From: Schizophyllum amplum
Lineage: Eukaryota > Basidiomycota > Agaricomycetes > Agaricales > Schizophyllaceae
Assembly (NCBI GenBank): GCA_007026445.1
Contig: VDMD01000063.1
Span: forward strand, 88,923-152,922
Direction of reading: 5' to 3'
DNA length: 64,000 nucleotides
In this document: positions 46,929 to 57,959 of the stretch, piece by piece
Position numbering within the stretch: position 1 is the first letter of the stretch
How the letters are laid out: every line of letters starts with the position of its first letter
Position numbers and translations under genes: made by a program
The notes under the pieces: generated by a model
Told to the model about the DNA's origin: nothing
The model's database searches: none
What the model saw: the letters and a program-made list of their open reading frames with translations, nothing else

Positions 46929-47394
46929 AGGACCCCTGATAATGGGCGATGAGGTTTGTTCCGCGGACCCCTCTTTTTGGGTACTTTTCGTCCGACATTT
47001 CTGGGCCGGTTTGGGGGCTTTTCGTCCGACTTTTCCTCAAACCTTTGGGTCCAGACCGGTCTTTTTGGCGATCACGTGACGTAAAATTTGATTATCTCTT
47101 CTCGGAAGTTTCCGATGGCTTTCTTTTGCCCTTGGAAAGGCTCTTGCGCGGGCTCAGACGGCTGCCCGAGCCTGTAGGAGGCGGGATCGAACCCAAAACC
47201 TCCCGTGAGGGCCAAATTTGGGCGTCAAACTGGGGGTGGGCACCCTCTCACTAGACAATCCGTCCGACATCTGTGTGCAACGTCGCGAGGACTTCGACCG
47301 TTTCGTCCGGCAAAATATCCGAGTTGGGGGGTCCAAAATCCCAAATTTCGTCCGACATCGGGAACTGCCCTCGCCACCTATTATCAGGGGTCCT
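46929..47394. mobile_element. 466-bp hAT-like MITE, only in unit copy 1
   Basis: Terminal inverted repeats AGGACCCCTGATAAT...ATTATCAGGGGTCCT, extending weakly to about 25 bp, flanked by the 8-bp duplication TGGAAGAT at 46921-46928 and 47395-47402. Copy 2 has a single TGGAAGAT at the same place (about 58755), an empty site. The 8-bp duplication points to the hAT superfamily. No transposase. Confidence 0.92.
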
Positions 47395-48450
47395 TGGAAG
47401 ATGCGGATGAGCGGGTAGGCTGTTCTGGTTTGTGAAGTCATTGCGACCGCGCAGTGCGTGCGGCTCGCGGCGTGTCGTCACCCACGTGCTTACGCGGCGT
47501 TCAGAATCAGGGCCCGTTTCAGAGGTGTCGGCAGGTGGAAGATTGGGGGCGCGGCAATGTCGGGGAGTATGAGGCGGGGGTGGTTCATTGCGCGACGAGG
47601 AGGCCTCGAGGGGACAACCAGCTTCTTGGACGTGGATAGCAGTAGCTATACAATATGCCTGAGCACGTGGCCGGTCAGCGCGAGCTCGGACGAACAGGTT
47701 ACGGACGTACCAAAAACGACGCCACATAATGAAAACACCCTTGCGAGCGATACAGAGCAAGGTGGGCGTTGCGGATGGAAAATCTGGGCGTGTAGCCGTG
47801 TTCAAGTAGACTGCGCGGTTCGAAATTGGTCGAGGAATATTTTTGGGTGGGATGACCACTTACGGAGGGAAAGACGTCGAGTTCTACATGCAAAGCAGCT
47901 CGACCTTCAGAAACGATAAGGAAGGACGTAGATCCCGCTCATCGGTAGTTGCTGGACGTGTTCTGGGTGCAGAGACGGTCGACCTTGATGGTACGCGACC
48001 CATCGCCGATGCTAACTCCACAGCGTACAACTTCCGAAAGGTCGCTGGGTGCGTTTGCGCGCCACCGGAAAGTAATCAAGCTTTAACAGAGGATCGACGA
48101 ATGTCCCGGTGTTTGCAGTTCGAGGATAAGCGTTTGTGATCCTGAGGAAACGGTATCTGGTGTTGCTGATAGCAGACAAGCATGCGATGAGCGGGACGCA
48201 AAGTGGAAGCGCGGGACAAGGCGTGTGAATGCTCATCGGACCGACCACCCGCGTCGCGTGCTCGTTCGATTCAACTTCAAACTTCACCATGACTGCGATG
48301 AGTTCACTCGATTCTTCGCCGCCAGCGCTCGCGTTGAGTTTATTTTCAAGAACTTCTGCAATGCTTGACTACGAGCTCGCGCTCAGGTGTCCCAACACGG
48401 CGCCTATTCCGCGTCATTCACTCCCGACATCTCAGCCGCACCCGCCCGGT

Positions 48451-48511
48451 GCCGTCTGCAGCGCCGTTTCGAGAGCTCATCGCACCGGGCATTCACGGCA
48501 CTGCAGACGGC
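48451..48511. repeat. Hairpin upstream of gene Y, copy 1
   Basis: GCCGTCTGCAGCGCCG pairs with CGGCACTGCAGACGGC (16-bp stem, one mismatch, 29-nt loop). It is conserved at 59809-59869. Confidence 0.6.
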
Positions 48512-48847
48512 CCGGAGAGCGCGGCCAAGGTGTTGAGAAGGAACTCAACGCGGGCACTCCCGCTCGTCGCTCTCTCTATACATTCGGTGAGATGGGAGCG
48601 CATGTACGTGCCACCGTGGCTGACGGTTCAGGCATGCCCGTGTCGAGACACAGATCTGCGCTTCTCACGCACGTCCCACGGACGCAGTCAACACCGTCCG
48701 GCCGAGTTCCCAAAGCAGCCAGATTCAGATTGGCTCAGCGGCGAGATCGGTTGCCGCGTCGGGATGTTTGTATGGGCATTGCCTTTTGATGCGGCGGAGC
48801 GCGACGGCGATATATATTGGCCTGGCCGTCGCTTGTAAATTTTCTTC

Positions 48848-49393
48848 ATGTCGTCGTTTTCCCCACCGACGCTCCGCCGCCCGCCGTTTGTTGACTGTGG
48901 TAAGTCGAGCGTGTGTGCAGCGATAATTCACGACTTACTGTCCGCAGATCATCGCCGACTTCCTCGCTATGCCAGAATCGCCATCCACGTCCTTCTCGTA
49001 CTGGAAGGCACGTCTCGACGGCCAAGCTTGCACTGTGGTCACCTCGCCTCAAGAGCGACGGCGCACCAACTTCCTCCTGGCGCCAGAAACGCCATCCCCG
49101 TCCTACTCGCACTCGACGTCCTCGAGGCGCTTGCTCATGTGAGAGGTCTCGTCCGTTTGCATTCTCGAATATTGGCTCACTCTCCACAGTCATCTCACGC
49201 CCAATGCCGCACCGTATCGCAAGACCCAAATGTTCGCCCTTCGAACGCCTTCGGCGTTCCTGTGCACCATTTCTCGCTCGGTGAGCCGCTCACGACGTCC
49301 AAGCGGTGCGATTTCTGACTACTTTTCTAGATACCCCGAGACTCAAAAATGAGTAAAGTCGACTGTCCAGAACCCCGCGCGGGAATTCCTTGA
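48848..49393 (+). CDS. Candidate small multi-exon gene Y, copy 1
   Basis: Exons about 48848-48899, 48948-49138, 49190-49280 and 49331-49393 (TGA), with GT-AG introns of about 50 bp. Exons 2-4 give one continuous frame (IIADFLAMPESPSTSFSYWK, then TNFLLAPETPSPSYS, IHLTPNAAPYRK and DSKMSKVDCPEP). Exon 1 (MSSFSPPTLRRPPF) is one base too long to join in frame; the copy-2 exon 1 is 51 nt and would fit. A TATATATT box lies at about 48812. About 131 residues, Ser/Pro/Arg-rich, no known domain. Confidence 0.35.
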
Positions 49394-49683
49394 GCACGGC
49401 GGAGCGCAATCATCAACGCGTCCGTGGTGGATAAGAACGGCGGCGCCGCGCGCCGCCGTGTACTTCTCTCGTGCAGCCGGTGAGTCTCATACTCATTCAT
49501 GCTCATTCTGTTTCTGACAACGATTCTAGATTGATTACCCCCGAACGTCTTCGCCGCCTACGCCGCCGCCGCCATATATCATCCCTTCGCGCCCTACGCC
49601 CCTTCGCGCCGCGCCCTACGTCCTTCGCGCCCTAAGCCCTTCGCGCTCTACGCCTTCTCGCCTCTACGCCGTTCTCGCCCCCG

Positions 49684-50398
49684 GTAAGTCGGAATACCGG
49701 TCTAAGCGGAGGCGTTTCTGACCGACTTTCCAGGTCGAAAATAAGCAAATGAGTCGAATGTCTGGACCGCGGGATCTAGCGGACGATCGGCGGGGCGGGG
49801 CGCGCCGCACGCTGCACTTTGCGCAGTGTCGAAACTGGACAGGTCAAATGTCCTGGGATCCGCGCGGGAATCCTAGCGGACGATTTCGAGACTTTGGGGC
49901 CGGGGCGCGCCGCCACGCTCATTACTTTGGCGTGTCGCACTGTCTACTCTGACGAGTCGCGCTGTCTACTCATGCGTGTCGCGCTGTCTGCTCTTGCGTG
50001 TCGCGCTGTCTGCTCTTGCGTGTCGCGCTGTCTGCTCTGGCGTGCTACCGGCTCGCGGCCCAAGTCGCACGTCGACGAGTGAGTAATTCCGTTATATCGG
50101 TCTAAGCGGGGGACGTTTTTGACCGATTTTCCAGGGCGAAAAACAGGCAAAATGCAAGCCAAATGTCCCGGAACCCGCGCGGGAATGTCTAGCGCGCAGT
50201 GACGACTGTTGGGGTCCGGGGTAGGCGGCGCAGAAATGTCGCCGCGGACTTTGCACGTCTGTCGTATGGTCGCGCGCGTTGTGAGGTCGCGCATGCCATA
50301 AGTGCAGTGAGTCGGTCCACCTCCAGTGAGTCGGTCCACCTCCAGTGAGTAGGTCCATTGTACCCGTGAAGCTGCGATTCTGACTGGATCCTGCAGGT
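49684..50398 (+). repeat. Intron-like repeat modules and 22-bp minisatellite, copy 1
   Basis: Two near-identical intron-like cassettes (GTAAGT or GTGAGT, CGGTCTAAGCGG, TTTCTGACCGA or TTTTTGACCGA, TTTCCAG) at 49684-49733 and 50079-50134, and a weaker third at 50344-50398. After each comes a related GTCGAAAATAAGCAAATG-like segment with GTCC(T/C)GG...CGCGCGGGAAT. Between them (49927-50045) are about five copies of a 22-bp repeat, TGTCGCGCTGTCTGCTCTTG C. Confidence 0.75.
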
Positions 50399-50629
50399 TA
50401 GAAAAAAAAAAGCGGAGTGGAAGTCGATTTGGGCTGGGGTAGTCCGGGAATTTTTGCAGAGCGCTTCGTCGGGAGATTCAGCGGAATGCTGGGGCGGGAG
50501 CCGGCTGGCGCGCAGCATGGATGGGCGGAGGGTGTATCGTTTGAGTGCTGACGCTTGTGACGAGACAAATCGTGAGGCGACGGGTGGGTCGGTGCTGATG
50601 TACGACGGATGTACTAACACAGGGCGCGG

Positions 50630-50880
50630 CACATTAACTCGCGACGCAGCGCATTAACTCGCGACGCAGCGCATTAACTCGCGAAGCAACGTATCGCCGT
50701 CCGGCGAGCAGAGTTGGCAGCGTGCACGAACGTCCGGCGAGGGCCGCGAAGGGGAGTCTTGGTGAGGCACGAAGCTCTCGGCGACGCGGACGAGGCTCTC
50801 GGCGACGCCGGAACGAAGCTCCAGTCGATGCGGCCGAAGCTCCAGTCGATGCGGCCGAGGCTACCGGCGACGCAGACCCC
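50630..50880. repeat. GC-rich minisatellites, copy 1
   Basis: Three copies of GCATTAACTCGCGACGCA near 50635-50690, then imperfect GCTCTCGGCGACGCGGACGA and GCTCCAGTCGATGCGGCCGA repeats at about 50775-50870. Copy numbers differ in unit copy 2. Confidence 0.7.
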
Positions 50881-52207
50881 CTCACAAGCCCACCCTGAGG
50901 CCGTCCTAGCGCTGAGGCAATGAATCGCCGTCCGCCGATCACGATTTTCGCTCACACTCCTGGACTTTGCTCAGACTCCCGCCGCGCAGCCTGTTGACCC
51001 CGGCTGGCGACGCGTGAACTTTGTTGGTCCTCCTTGTCGCACGGAAGACCAGCGTCGGCGTCATCGGCAGCATTCGGCGCTGAGGCAATGGATTGTGGTC
51101 CGCCGATCTCGATTTCTGGTTGTGGTTTTGGCAAGTTCGACGTCGAAGCGGCACATTGACGTCCGCCGAACTCGTGAGGCAATGGATCGCCGTCCCGCGA
51201 GCAAGGTGAGTAGGTCTTGCGAGGATCACTGCTGATTTGTGGGTGCACATTTGGGCGAATCACGATGGGATTGGTCACGGTGGTCATTCTTTGATTTGCG
51301 CATTCGTTCAGTAGGGCTGGACAAATGTAGTCTAGGATTGTGTACTGTATACGGAATACGGAATGAATACCATGAGTTTAACCTGCAAATTCTGGTGTAT
51401 TACGCTCTTAAGAGGGCCCTGCTGTAGTGGCGAGTTGTATGGTGTTCCGTAATGTCAATGGTCGTGTTCCGTACTGTCAGAGGTTGTGTTCCGGCAGCAA
51501 CGATCAGTAAACGGGGCAGTCACAGAGGGGGAAGAAATAATGGGTGGAGGAGAGATTGTGGCAAGGTGAACAAAGGAGGAGACCTAGGGCATGGAGAACA
51601 GAGATGTCAGGCCCTGTATATCTTGTCATCACCACATGTTAAAGCCAGAAGGATAGATGGAGAGGGTAGCATGGAGTAGAGAGCTAGAGAATCCGGCGGT
51701 ATAGGTAACGGTTGCCGTAAAGTGACATGTCGAGATGTCTGGAGAGGAGGACGAGGAGGAGGGAATAGGCGACAAGAGAGAGCAGTCTGAGACTAGTGGA
51801 AGAAACCAAAAGTGCTTGTATTCGTGGGTACTACATAAGAGAAACCATCCGAGACCCGGAAGTCGTTCGCGGCGCGAAGTCGACAAGGACGAAAAGAAGA
51901 AGTTGCAGAAACACGCCAAACAACACACATCCATGTCACGTCGCCGAATCCGGGCGTAAGCGCGTGACACTGGCAGTGACGCGATCGAGTGGCGAGATCC
52001 TGCGTCCTGCTTCGATCGCGACATCATGACACCAGCCGCGCACGCCGTCCCAGAGCCAGGGCACAACAACCTGCCAGCCAGTGGCCCCGCAGCCGTTGAC
52101 TGAGCACCCGCAGTGCACGTCCCGCCATGGCTGCCGTCGCAGCGTTGACTTGCTACCTCGCAGTGGTGTCCTCCCCCACGGTGTCTCCTCGTGAGTTGAG
52201 TGGTCGC
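50881..52207. other. Unit 3' end / upstream region of ERG5 copy 2
   Basis: No convincing gene. It closely matches 62400-63679. The latter half is the 5' flank of the next ERG5 copy. Confidence 0.5.
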
Positions 52208-52261
52208 GAGTCCCCGCAGTGCGCCTCCTGGTCCCACCCACGGTCTCTTCCTCATTCCGCC

Positions 52262-54069
52262 ATGGCTGCTGTCCACTCTCCCGGCGTCGCCGTCCCATCC
52301 GCTGCGGAGACCGCGCTCTACAACATGTCTTCGCCCGCCCACTCCTTCCTCCCCCAGAGTCAGGGCAAGACATCGACGTGGCTCTTCACCACCGCCGCCA
52401 TCGTCGTCTCGCTCCTCGTCCTTGAGCAGACCGTATACCGGTACAAGAAGCGTCACCTACCGGGCGCGTCGTGGACTATCCCGATCATCGGAAAGTTTGC
52501 GGACTCGCTGAACCCGACGCTTGACAACTACATGAAGCAGTGGCAGATGGGCGAACTGAGCGTCGTCAGCGTCTTCAACATGTGCGTGTTTACTTCGGGT
52601 GTCTTCCGTGTCTTACGCGCGCGCAGCTTCATTGTCATGGCCGCCTCCAACGAATACTCCCGCAAGATTTTGAACACGCCGTGCGCGGAGCCTGCCATCG
52701 TGCACGCAGCGAAGCACATCCTGCTGCCCGAGAACTGGTGCGTGTGGCTTGCAGTTGCGACCCGTCGTCTGACTCCCCGTGCCCAGGGTTTTCCTCCAGG
52801 GTAAGGCGCACGTCGAGTACCGCCGTGGTCTCAACGCGCTCTTCACGCGCAAGGCTATCGGGTAAGCGCTCCTTGACACACAATATTCTCCCGCTGATCC
52901 TTGCAGAAATTATGTCGCCATCCAGGACCGCATCGCAAAGGAGCATCTCCAGGAGTGGATCGAGCGCTCGCAGGCGACCGGCAAGTCCTTCCCCATCATG
53001 ATGCACGCCCGCCACATGAACATGGTCGTCTCCCTCCGCGTCTTCTGCGGCATGTACATCCCCCAGGAGGCAACGCAGGAGATCTCGGACAAGTACTGGA
53101 ACATCACCGTCGCCCTCGAGCTCGTCAACTTCCCCCTCCCCCTCCCCGGCACGAAGATCTACCGCGCGATCCAGGCGCGCAAGGTCGCGCTCAAGTGGCT
53201 TGAGCACGCCGCGCACGAGTCCAAGCGCGCCGTGGCCGCGGGTCAGCCCGCCAGCTGCCTCCTCGACGAATGGAACCTGTTGCTCGCGGACCCGACGTAC
53301 AAGGGCCGACGGGACTTTAGCGACAGGGAGATGGCGCTCGTCGTCTTCTCCTTCCTGTTCGCGTCGCAGGACGCGATGAGCAGCGGTCTCACGTACGGGT
53401 TCCAGCACTTTGTGGACCACCCGAACGTGCTGGCAAAGGTCAGGGAGGAGATCGAGCGCGTCGTCGGCCCCGATCCGCACGCGACCCTCACGCTCGACCT
53501 GCTCGACCAGATGCCGTACCTCCAGGCCGCCGTCAAGGAGAACCTGCGCGTCCGCCCGCCCGTCACCATGGTCAGTGCGTACGATTATCTGCTCAGCATC
53601 CACTCACGCTCTGCCAGATACCCTACAAAACCGTCAAGCCCTTCAAGATCCGCGACGACTACACCGTGCCCGTTGGCAGCATGATCATACCCACCTTCTA
53701 CAACTCCCTGCACGACCCGGAGGCGTACCCCGACCCAGACGCCTTCCTCCCCGAGCGCTGGCTCGACCCCGAAAGCCCGGCCAACGCGAACCCGAAGAAC
53801 TATTTGGTGTTCGGCAACGGCCCGCACCGCTGCATCGGGCAGGAGTACACGGTGATGAACCTCGCCATTGTGCTCGCGAACGCGGCCATGATGATGGAGA
53901 TGGAGCACGATATCACGCCGGATAGCTTCAAAGTCAAGTGAGTGCGGTGGCGTGACACGGAGGACGTTTGCTAACGCGCCGCTTGGCTAGGATGATTGCC
54001 ACCCTGTTCCCTGCCGACGATTGCAAGATGAGCTTCAAGCCGCGCAAGGCCACGCGTCCGACGGCATGA
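52262..54069 (+). CDS. ERG5: Sterol C-22 desaturase CYP61, intact copy
   Basis: Cytochrome P450 of the ER that introduces the C22-C23 double bond late in ergosterol synthesis, upstream of C-24(28) reduction. Exons 52262-52581, 52627-52737, 52787-52861, 52907-53570, 53618-53937 and 53991-54069: 522 aa, every junction in frame. An N-terminal membrane anchor (TWLFTTAAIVVSLLVL) is followed by WTIPIIGKFADSLNPTLDNY, the CYP61 hallmark. I-helix FASQDAMSSG, K-helix KENLRVRPP (ExxR), PERW, haem loop FGNGPHRCIG with the Cys ligand. The long match to known ERG5 blocks (NEYSRKILN, SLRVFCGMYIP, PVGSMIIP) excludes CYP51. It is the only copy here that reads through. Confidence 0.96.
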
Positions 54070-54259
54070 GCGGGCGACGCTTCGACGCTACAGCGGGCGG
54101 CGCTTCGACGCTTCGGCACTACAGCGTGCAACGCTGGCTGTGGCAACACTACCTAGACGGCAGCCCTAGTATATTAGTAGGCCAGCCCTTGATTTAATAA
54201 TACTCGACGTTCGCTTTCACTTGACGTGGCTGATGAGGCAGTGTTCTGCACCACGATGT

Positions 54260-54920
54260 GCTGGAGGTGAGTCTGGCGTGGGGGAGCGGGAGCGAGAGGG
54301 GGGAGGGGGCGAGGAGGGAGGGGGGGGGGGAGGAGGGAGGGGGGCGAGGAGGGAGGGGGCGAGGGAGGGAGGGAGGGAGGGAGGGGGGAGGGAGGGGGGG
54401 CGAGGAGGAAGTAAAGAGGGAGAGGGGGTGAGGAGGAACAGGGGAGGAGGGATGGGAGGAGGGAGGGAGGGAGGGCGAGGTGGGATGGGGGCGAGGAGGG
54501 AGGGGGCGAGGAGAGAGGAGGGGCGAGAGGGGGGTAGAGGGGGAGAACGAGGGAGGAGGGAGAGAGAGGGAGAGAGAGGGGAAAGGGGGGGAACAATGGA
54601 GGAGGGATGGGGGGAACAATGGAGGAGGGATGGGAGGGGCGAGAGACGGATGGGAGGGGCGGAAGGGAGGGGCGAGAGGAAGGGGGAAGAGAGGGGGAGG
54701 AGGGGCGAGAGGAAGGGAGAGGCGAAGGACGGAGAAGGAGGGGAGAGGCAGACGGGGGACGGGGATGAGTGGGAAGGAGGGCGAGGGATAGAGGGGGAGG
54801 GAGGAGAGAGGGCAGGGCAGGGGGGAGGGTCGAGAGGGGAGGAACGAGGGGGAGGAGAGGGGACAACGAGGGGGAGGAGAGGGGGGGAACAAGTGAAGAG
54901 GGGTGGGAGGGGCTAGAGAA
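54260..54920 (+). repeat. Purine-rich G-tract region, copy 2
   Basis: As at 42530 but rearranged and shorter, with long GGGAGG runs near 54300-54400. The internal order differs from copy 1, as expected for slippage. Confidence 0.95.
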
Positions 54921-57419
54921 GGGAGAAAGGAGATCGTCGGACGAGTGACAGGCAATGAGTGAGTACGAAAGGGTCAATCGGCGACGACAATGAGGAGGTG
55001 CGACGTGAAGGACGGGGGGAGGGAACAAGGGCAGCGGGAGCAGCGAGCCAGTGAGTATGTTACAACTCGCATTGATGAAGGGAGGCGAGAAGGGAGAGAG
55101 CCAAAATCCTGGTAAGGATTATATGAGAGGATAGGTGTCGTAGACTGTGCGCACAAAGCAGTGACGAAACGCGCGAAGTTGACTGACTCGTACGAAATCC
55201 GGGAGCGCGGTACGACGGAGGAAAACGATGAGAAACGAGAGAGAAAAGGGCAGGTCTGTGATGAGCCCAGGAACACGAGAGTACAGCGAGAGCGAGTGTG
55301 AGTGGAGTGCATATGGTCGATACAGAGTCCCTGCGATGAGCAAAGTTGACGCGAGTACGAGTTAGAGTCGAGGCGAGAAAGAAGTAAAGGGGAGTCGCCT
55401 CGGGTACGCGGCAAGAAGCTCGCGAATGTCGTGAATACGAGGACGTGGACTCAGGGAGCACAATTTGAGGCAAATCATGTCTATTCAATGTCTACGAGGT
55501 ACAAGGCTACTATTTACCAGCTATATACAAGTTGTGTCTACTGTACTCAAGCCGCACGCGAGCGCTGGTCGCGCATAGCAAATTGTATATATAAGTACGA
55601 AGGGCTTCGACCGCGGCGGACGTCGGGTCGAGGGGTCTGAGGACAAGAGAGTCAGTGTGTTCTCGCATTGGCGAGAACAAAGCGCTCGAGAGCGACGGCG
55701 ACGGGCCACTCCTAAGCACCAGTGAGCTAGATCGAAAGTCATATGCAAGGGACCCTATCAGAATGATTGGGAGGCGGGGTACGGATTGACTCGGGAATCC
55801 GCCCATGAATGAGAGAATTGAATGGAGGGACGGCGTGCAGGCAAGTGGTACAGAACGGGGGTGATATAAGTAGCTAATATGAGAGCAAAGAATGGGACAA
55901 ATCGACGAAGGCGCAAGTGATATGTAAACAACGTCAAAAAGCGCGGGCATTATGGTCAGTGAGCGTGAAAAACAAGTGATTGCGGACAAAAAGAAAAAGC
56001 TGCGCAGTAGTCCGTCGAGGTGCGTTTAGTGACATACTAGTACGTACCTGAAAGCGGCGGTACCGCTAGTCAGCCACATCTCGCTCTCCCGCGGCGCTGA
56101 CCAGCCGGCCCGTGAGAGACGGCACGCATACCGCATTCGCGCAGAGCCCGAAAGTCACTCTCCGCATCCGGCAGTACAAAGGACGGAGGACGCGGGCCGT
56201 ATCAGCCACAGCAAGTCTGCAAACTGCATCAGCTGAACTCACACAATGCTGACACAGGACTCACCTCAAGTGAAGTGCGCGCCCCAGACCCAGTCTCTCT
56301 CCTGTCGAAGCAGTCGCAGCAGTCCCCGAGACTTCCCGCGCGGATATTTTGAGGTTTTGCTTCATTTTGCATCATTTTTGACGGTCAGACTCTCGCTGAA
56401 ATCGCCCCCGCTTGGACCGGCGGATGGGGCTATCGGGCGAGGAGGACCTCTCTGGGCGCGGTGAACCTAGTCGCCATGACACCGGTTGGCGGCGCGGGTA
56501 ACTGCGGCTGTGGGCGCGTGTATAGGACATAGCGAGCTGTGGTGATAGACTGAGCACAAGCGACGGCACATGTGGGTGAAGCACCTACCGTGGATAAGCC
56601 TGACGCAGGCCCCATGGTCTGCGTGCTCTACCGTGGCTACCGACTCACGAACCGGTCACGCGCCAGTTCAACTTGTGAGTCACGGGCATGAACTGATGCG
56701 TCCATCACGCGTGTTGAACTTACGAAGGCGCGCGTCTCACTGCAGTGGCGTCAGCCCTTCGACACGTGTGGCGATAAGTGTACTCACTGGCGAAAGATGC
56801 TCTCGGAGTTCAGTATAGACGACGTAGCGAGGGTGAGGGGAGATTCGTTGTTGTGTTGTGTGTGGCTTGGGGCCGATGTCTGGAAAAATGTTAGACTGTG
56901 TTCGACGTGCAGCGCCGCAGACACGCACGATGGCCAGCGAGCACGAGCTTGACGCACCTGAGTCGCAATCAATTCCGCCGTCTGCCGTAACAATAACCCG
57001 AGCGTCACGGCGGGAGATGGGGTGCGCGGGAGTGCGTGGCGTGATACACGTTCACGAGGACGCCTGCAAAGGTAGTCAATATAGGTATACGATGAGGGCC
57101 AGACGCGACGTTGACGTTGTCGCCGTCGGGCGCGTCAGTCACAAGCAAGCCGACGTACCTTGATGCTGTCGCGCCCGACGCACATCCCGTCCTCGTCGAT
57201 ATCGCGAGCTGACTTGACAGTCCGCGACTACCGACAAACGTCGAGTACGACGCAGTGCCCCAAGCAGATCCGTGCTGCACGCAGGCGGCAGGCGCGGTCG
57301 TTGCACGCGCCCGCCGTTGCCATAACAACCCTAACCAGCGTGGCTTCGAGCTCGTTGTGAGAGGGGTGTCAGCAACGACGAGGTGGGACTTGAGGACGTC
57401 CGCCGCGGGCGCTGGGCGC
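54921..57419. other. Unit interior without a confident gene, copy 2
   Basis: Counterpart of 43291-45587, with scattered small indels. A 60-180 bp segment near 56480-56640 has no clear partner in copy 1. Confidence 0.35.
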
Positions 57420-57917
57420 TCATGAACGGCAGCGGCAGCGACGACGGGCGTCGGTCATGGTGGTGGGAGACAAGCTGCGAACGTGTCAGTGTATGGCAAA
57501 CGGATTGAATAGAAAATTTACTGAATGGGTCTCGACTGCGTAGACTTGCGTGCGGTCTGTGAAAGTTTGAGTAGTCAGCAGCATGACAAGGTAAAGTCGT
57601 CATACCTGTAGATAGACGCTGCAAAGCTGGGTGTTTGCAAAGTTGATGTGCGAGACAAGAGTCTAGAGCGAGTTGGTCGGTGAGCCATGAAAATTTAATG
57701 CGAGACGCACCAAGAAGAGGCTCGTGTTGACGAATCGCTCATTGGGAGTGACTGAAGAGGAACATAGAGACATGTCTGTAAACGTATCAGTCACTGCGAG
57801 AAGCGACGAAACCAAAATAAACATACCAATCAAGTCAATGTGACTTGGGCAATAGTGACGGCGGGCAAAGGCAGAAGGAAAAGCATATTGTAGATGAGTG
57901 GGAAGGAATGAAGGCAT
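57420..57917 (-). CDS. Candidate small multi-exon gene X, copy 2
   Basis: Minus-strand exons 57917-57827, 57775-57711, 57662-57606, 57556-57522 and 57474-57420 join in one frame: 100 aa starting MPSFLPTHLQYAFPSAFARR, then DMSLCSSSVTPNERFVNTSL, TLVSHINFANTQLCSVYLQ and a basic end. Introns are 34-51 bp with GT-AG ends, all kept in copy 1. TATAAAAGG at 57951-57959 on the minus strand, about 35 bp upstream. The last two exons could be read in another phase. No family was recognised. The case rests only on splice sites and frame. Confidence 0.35.
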
Positions 57918-57950
57918 TGGAAGCCTGCTGAATACTGGCCAGAGACGCCG

Positions 57951-57959
57951 CCTTTTATA
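57951..57959 (-). promoter_or_regulatory. TATA box of gene X
   Basis: TATAAAAGG on the minus strand, identical at 46119-46127 in copy 1. Confidence 0.45.

Larger units (their letters stand above)
40467..52207 (+). repeat. Tandem unit, copy 1 (about 11.7 kb)
   Basis: Recurs as 52208-63679 and again from 63680. ERG5 start codons are 11,730 and 11,483 bp apart. Order in each unit: ERG5, purine-rich tract, gene X (minus), identical 410-bp block, gene Y (plus), intron-like modules, GC-rich minisatellites, upstream region of the next ERG5. Copy 1 has an extra 466-bp transposon. Sequence left of 40467 has no match in the units. Confidence 0.93.

Noticed and set aside
48229..48789. 186-codon plus-strand ORF upstream of gene Y
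   Set aside because: The frame is broken by indels in copy 2 and the region holds a hairpin and promoter-like sequence instead.
49927..50045. Regularly spaced repeats resembling a CRISPR array
   Set aside because: Head-to-tail 22-bp minisatellite without unique spacers, in a eukaryotic genome.
52635..53603. 322-codon minus-strand ORF
   Set aside because: Antisense shadow of ERG5 exons; it disappears at the same place in copy 1 and has GC-biased codons only.
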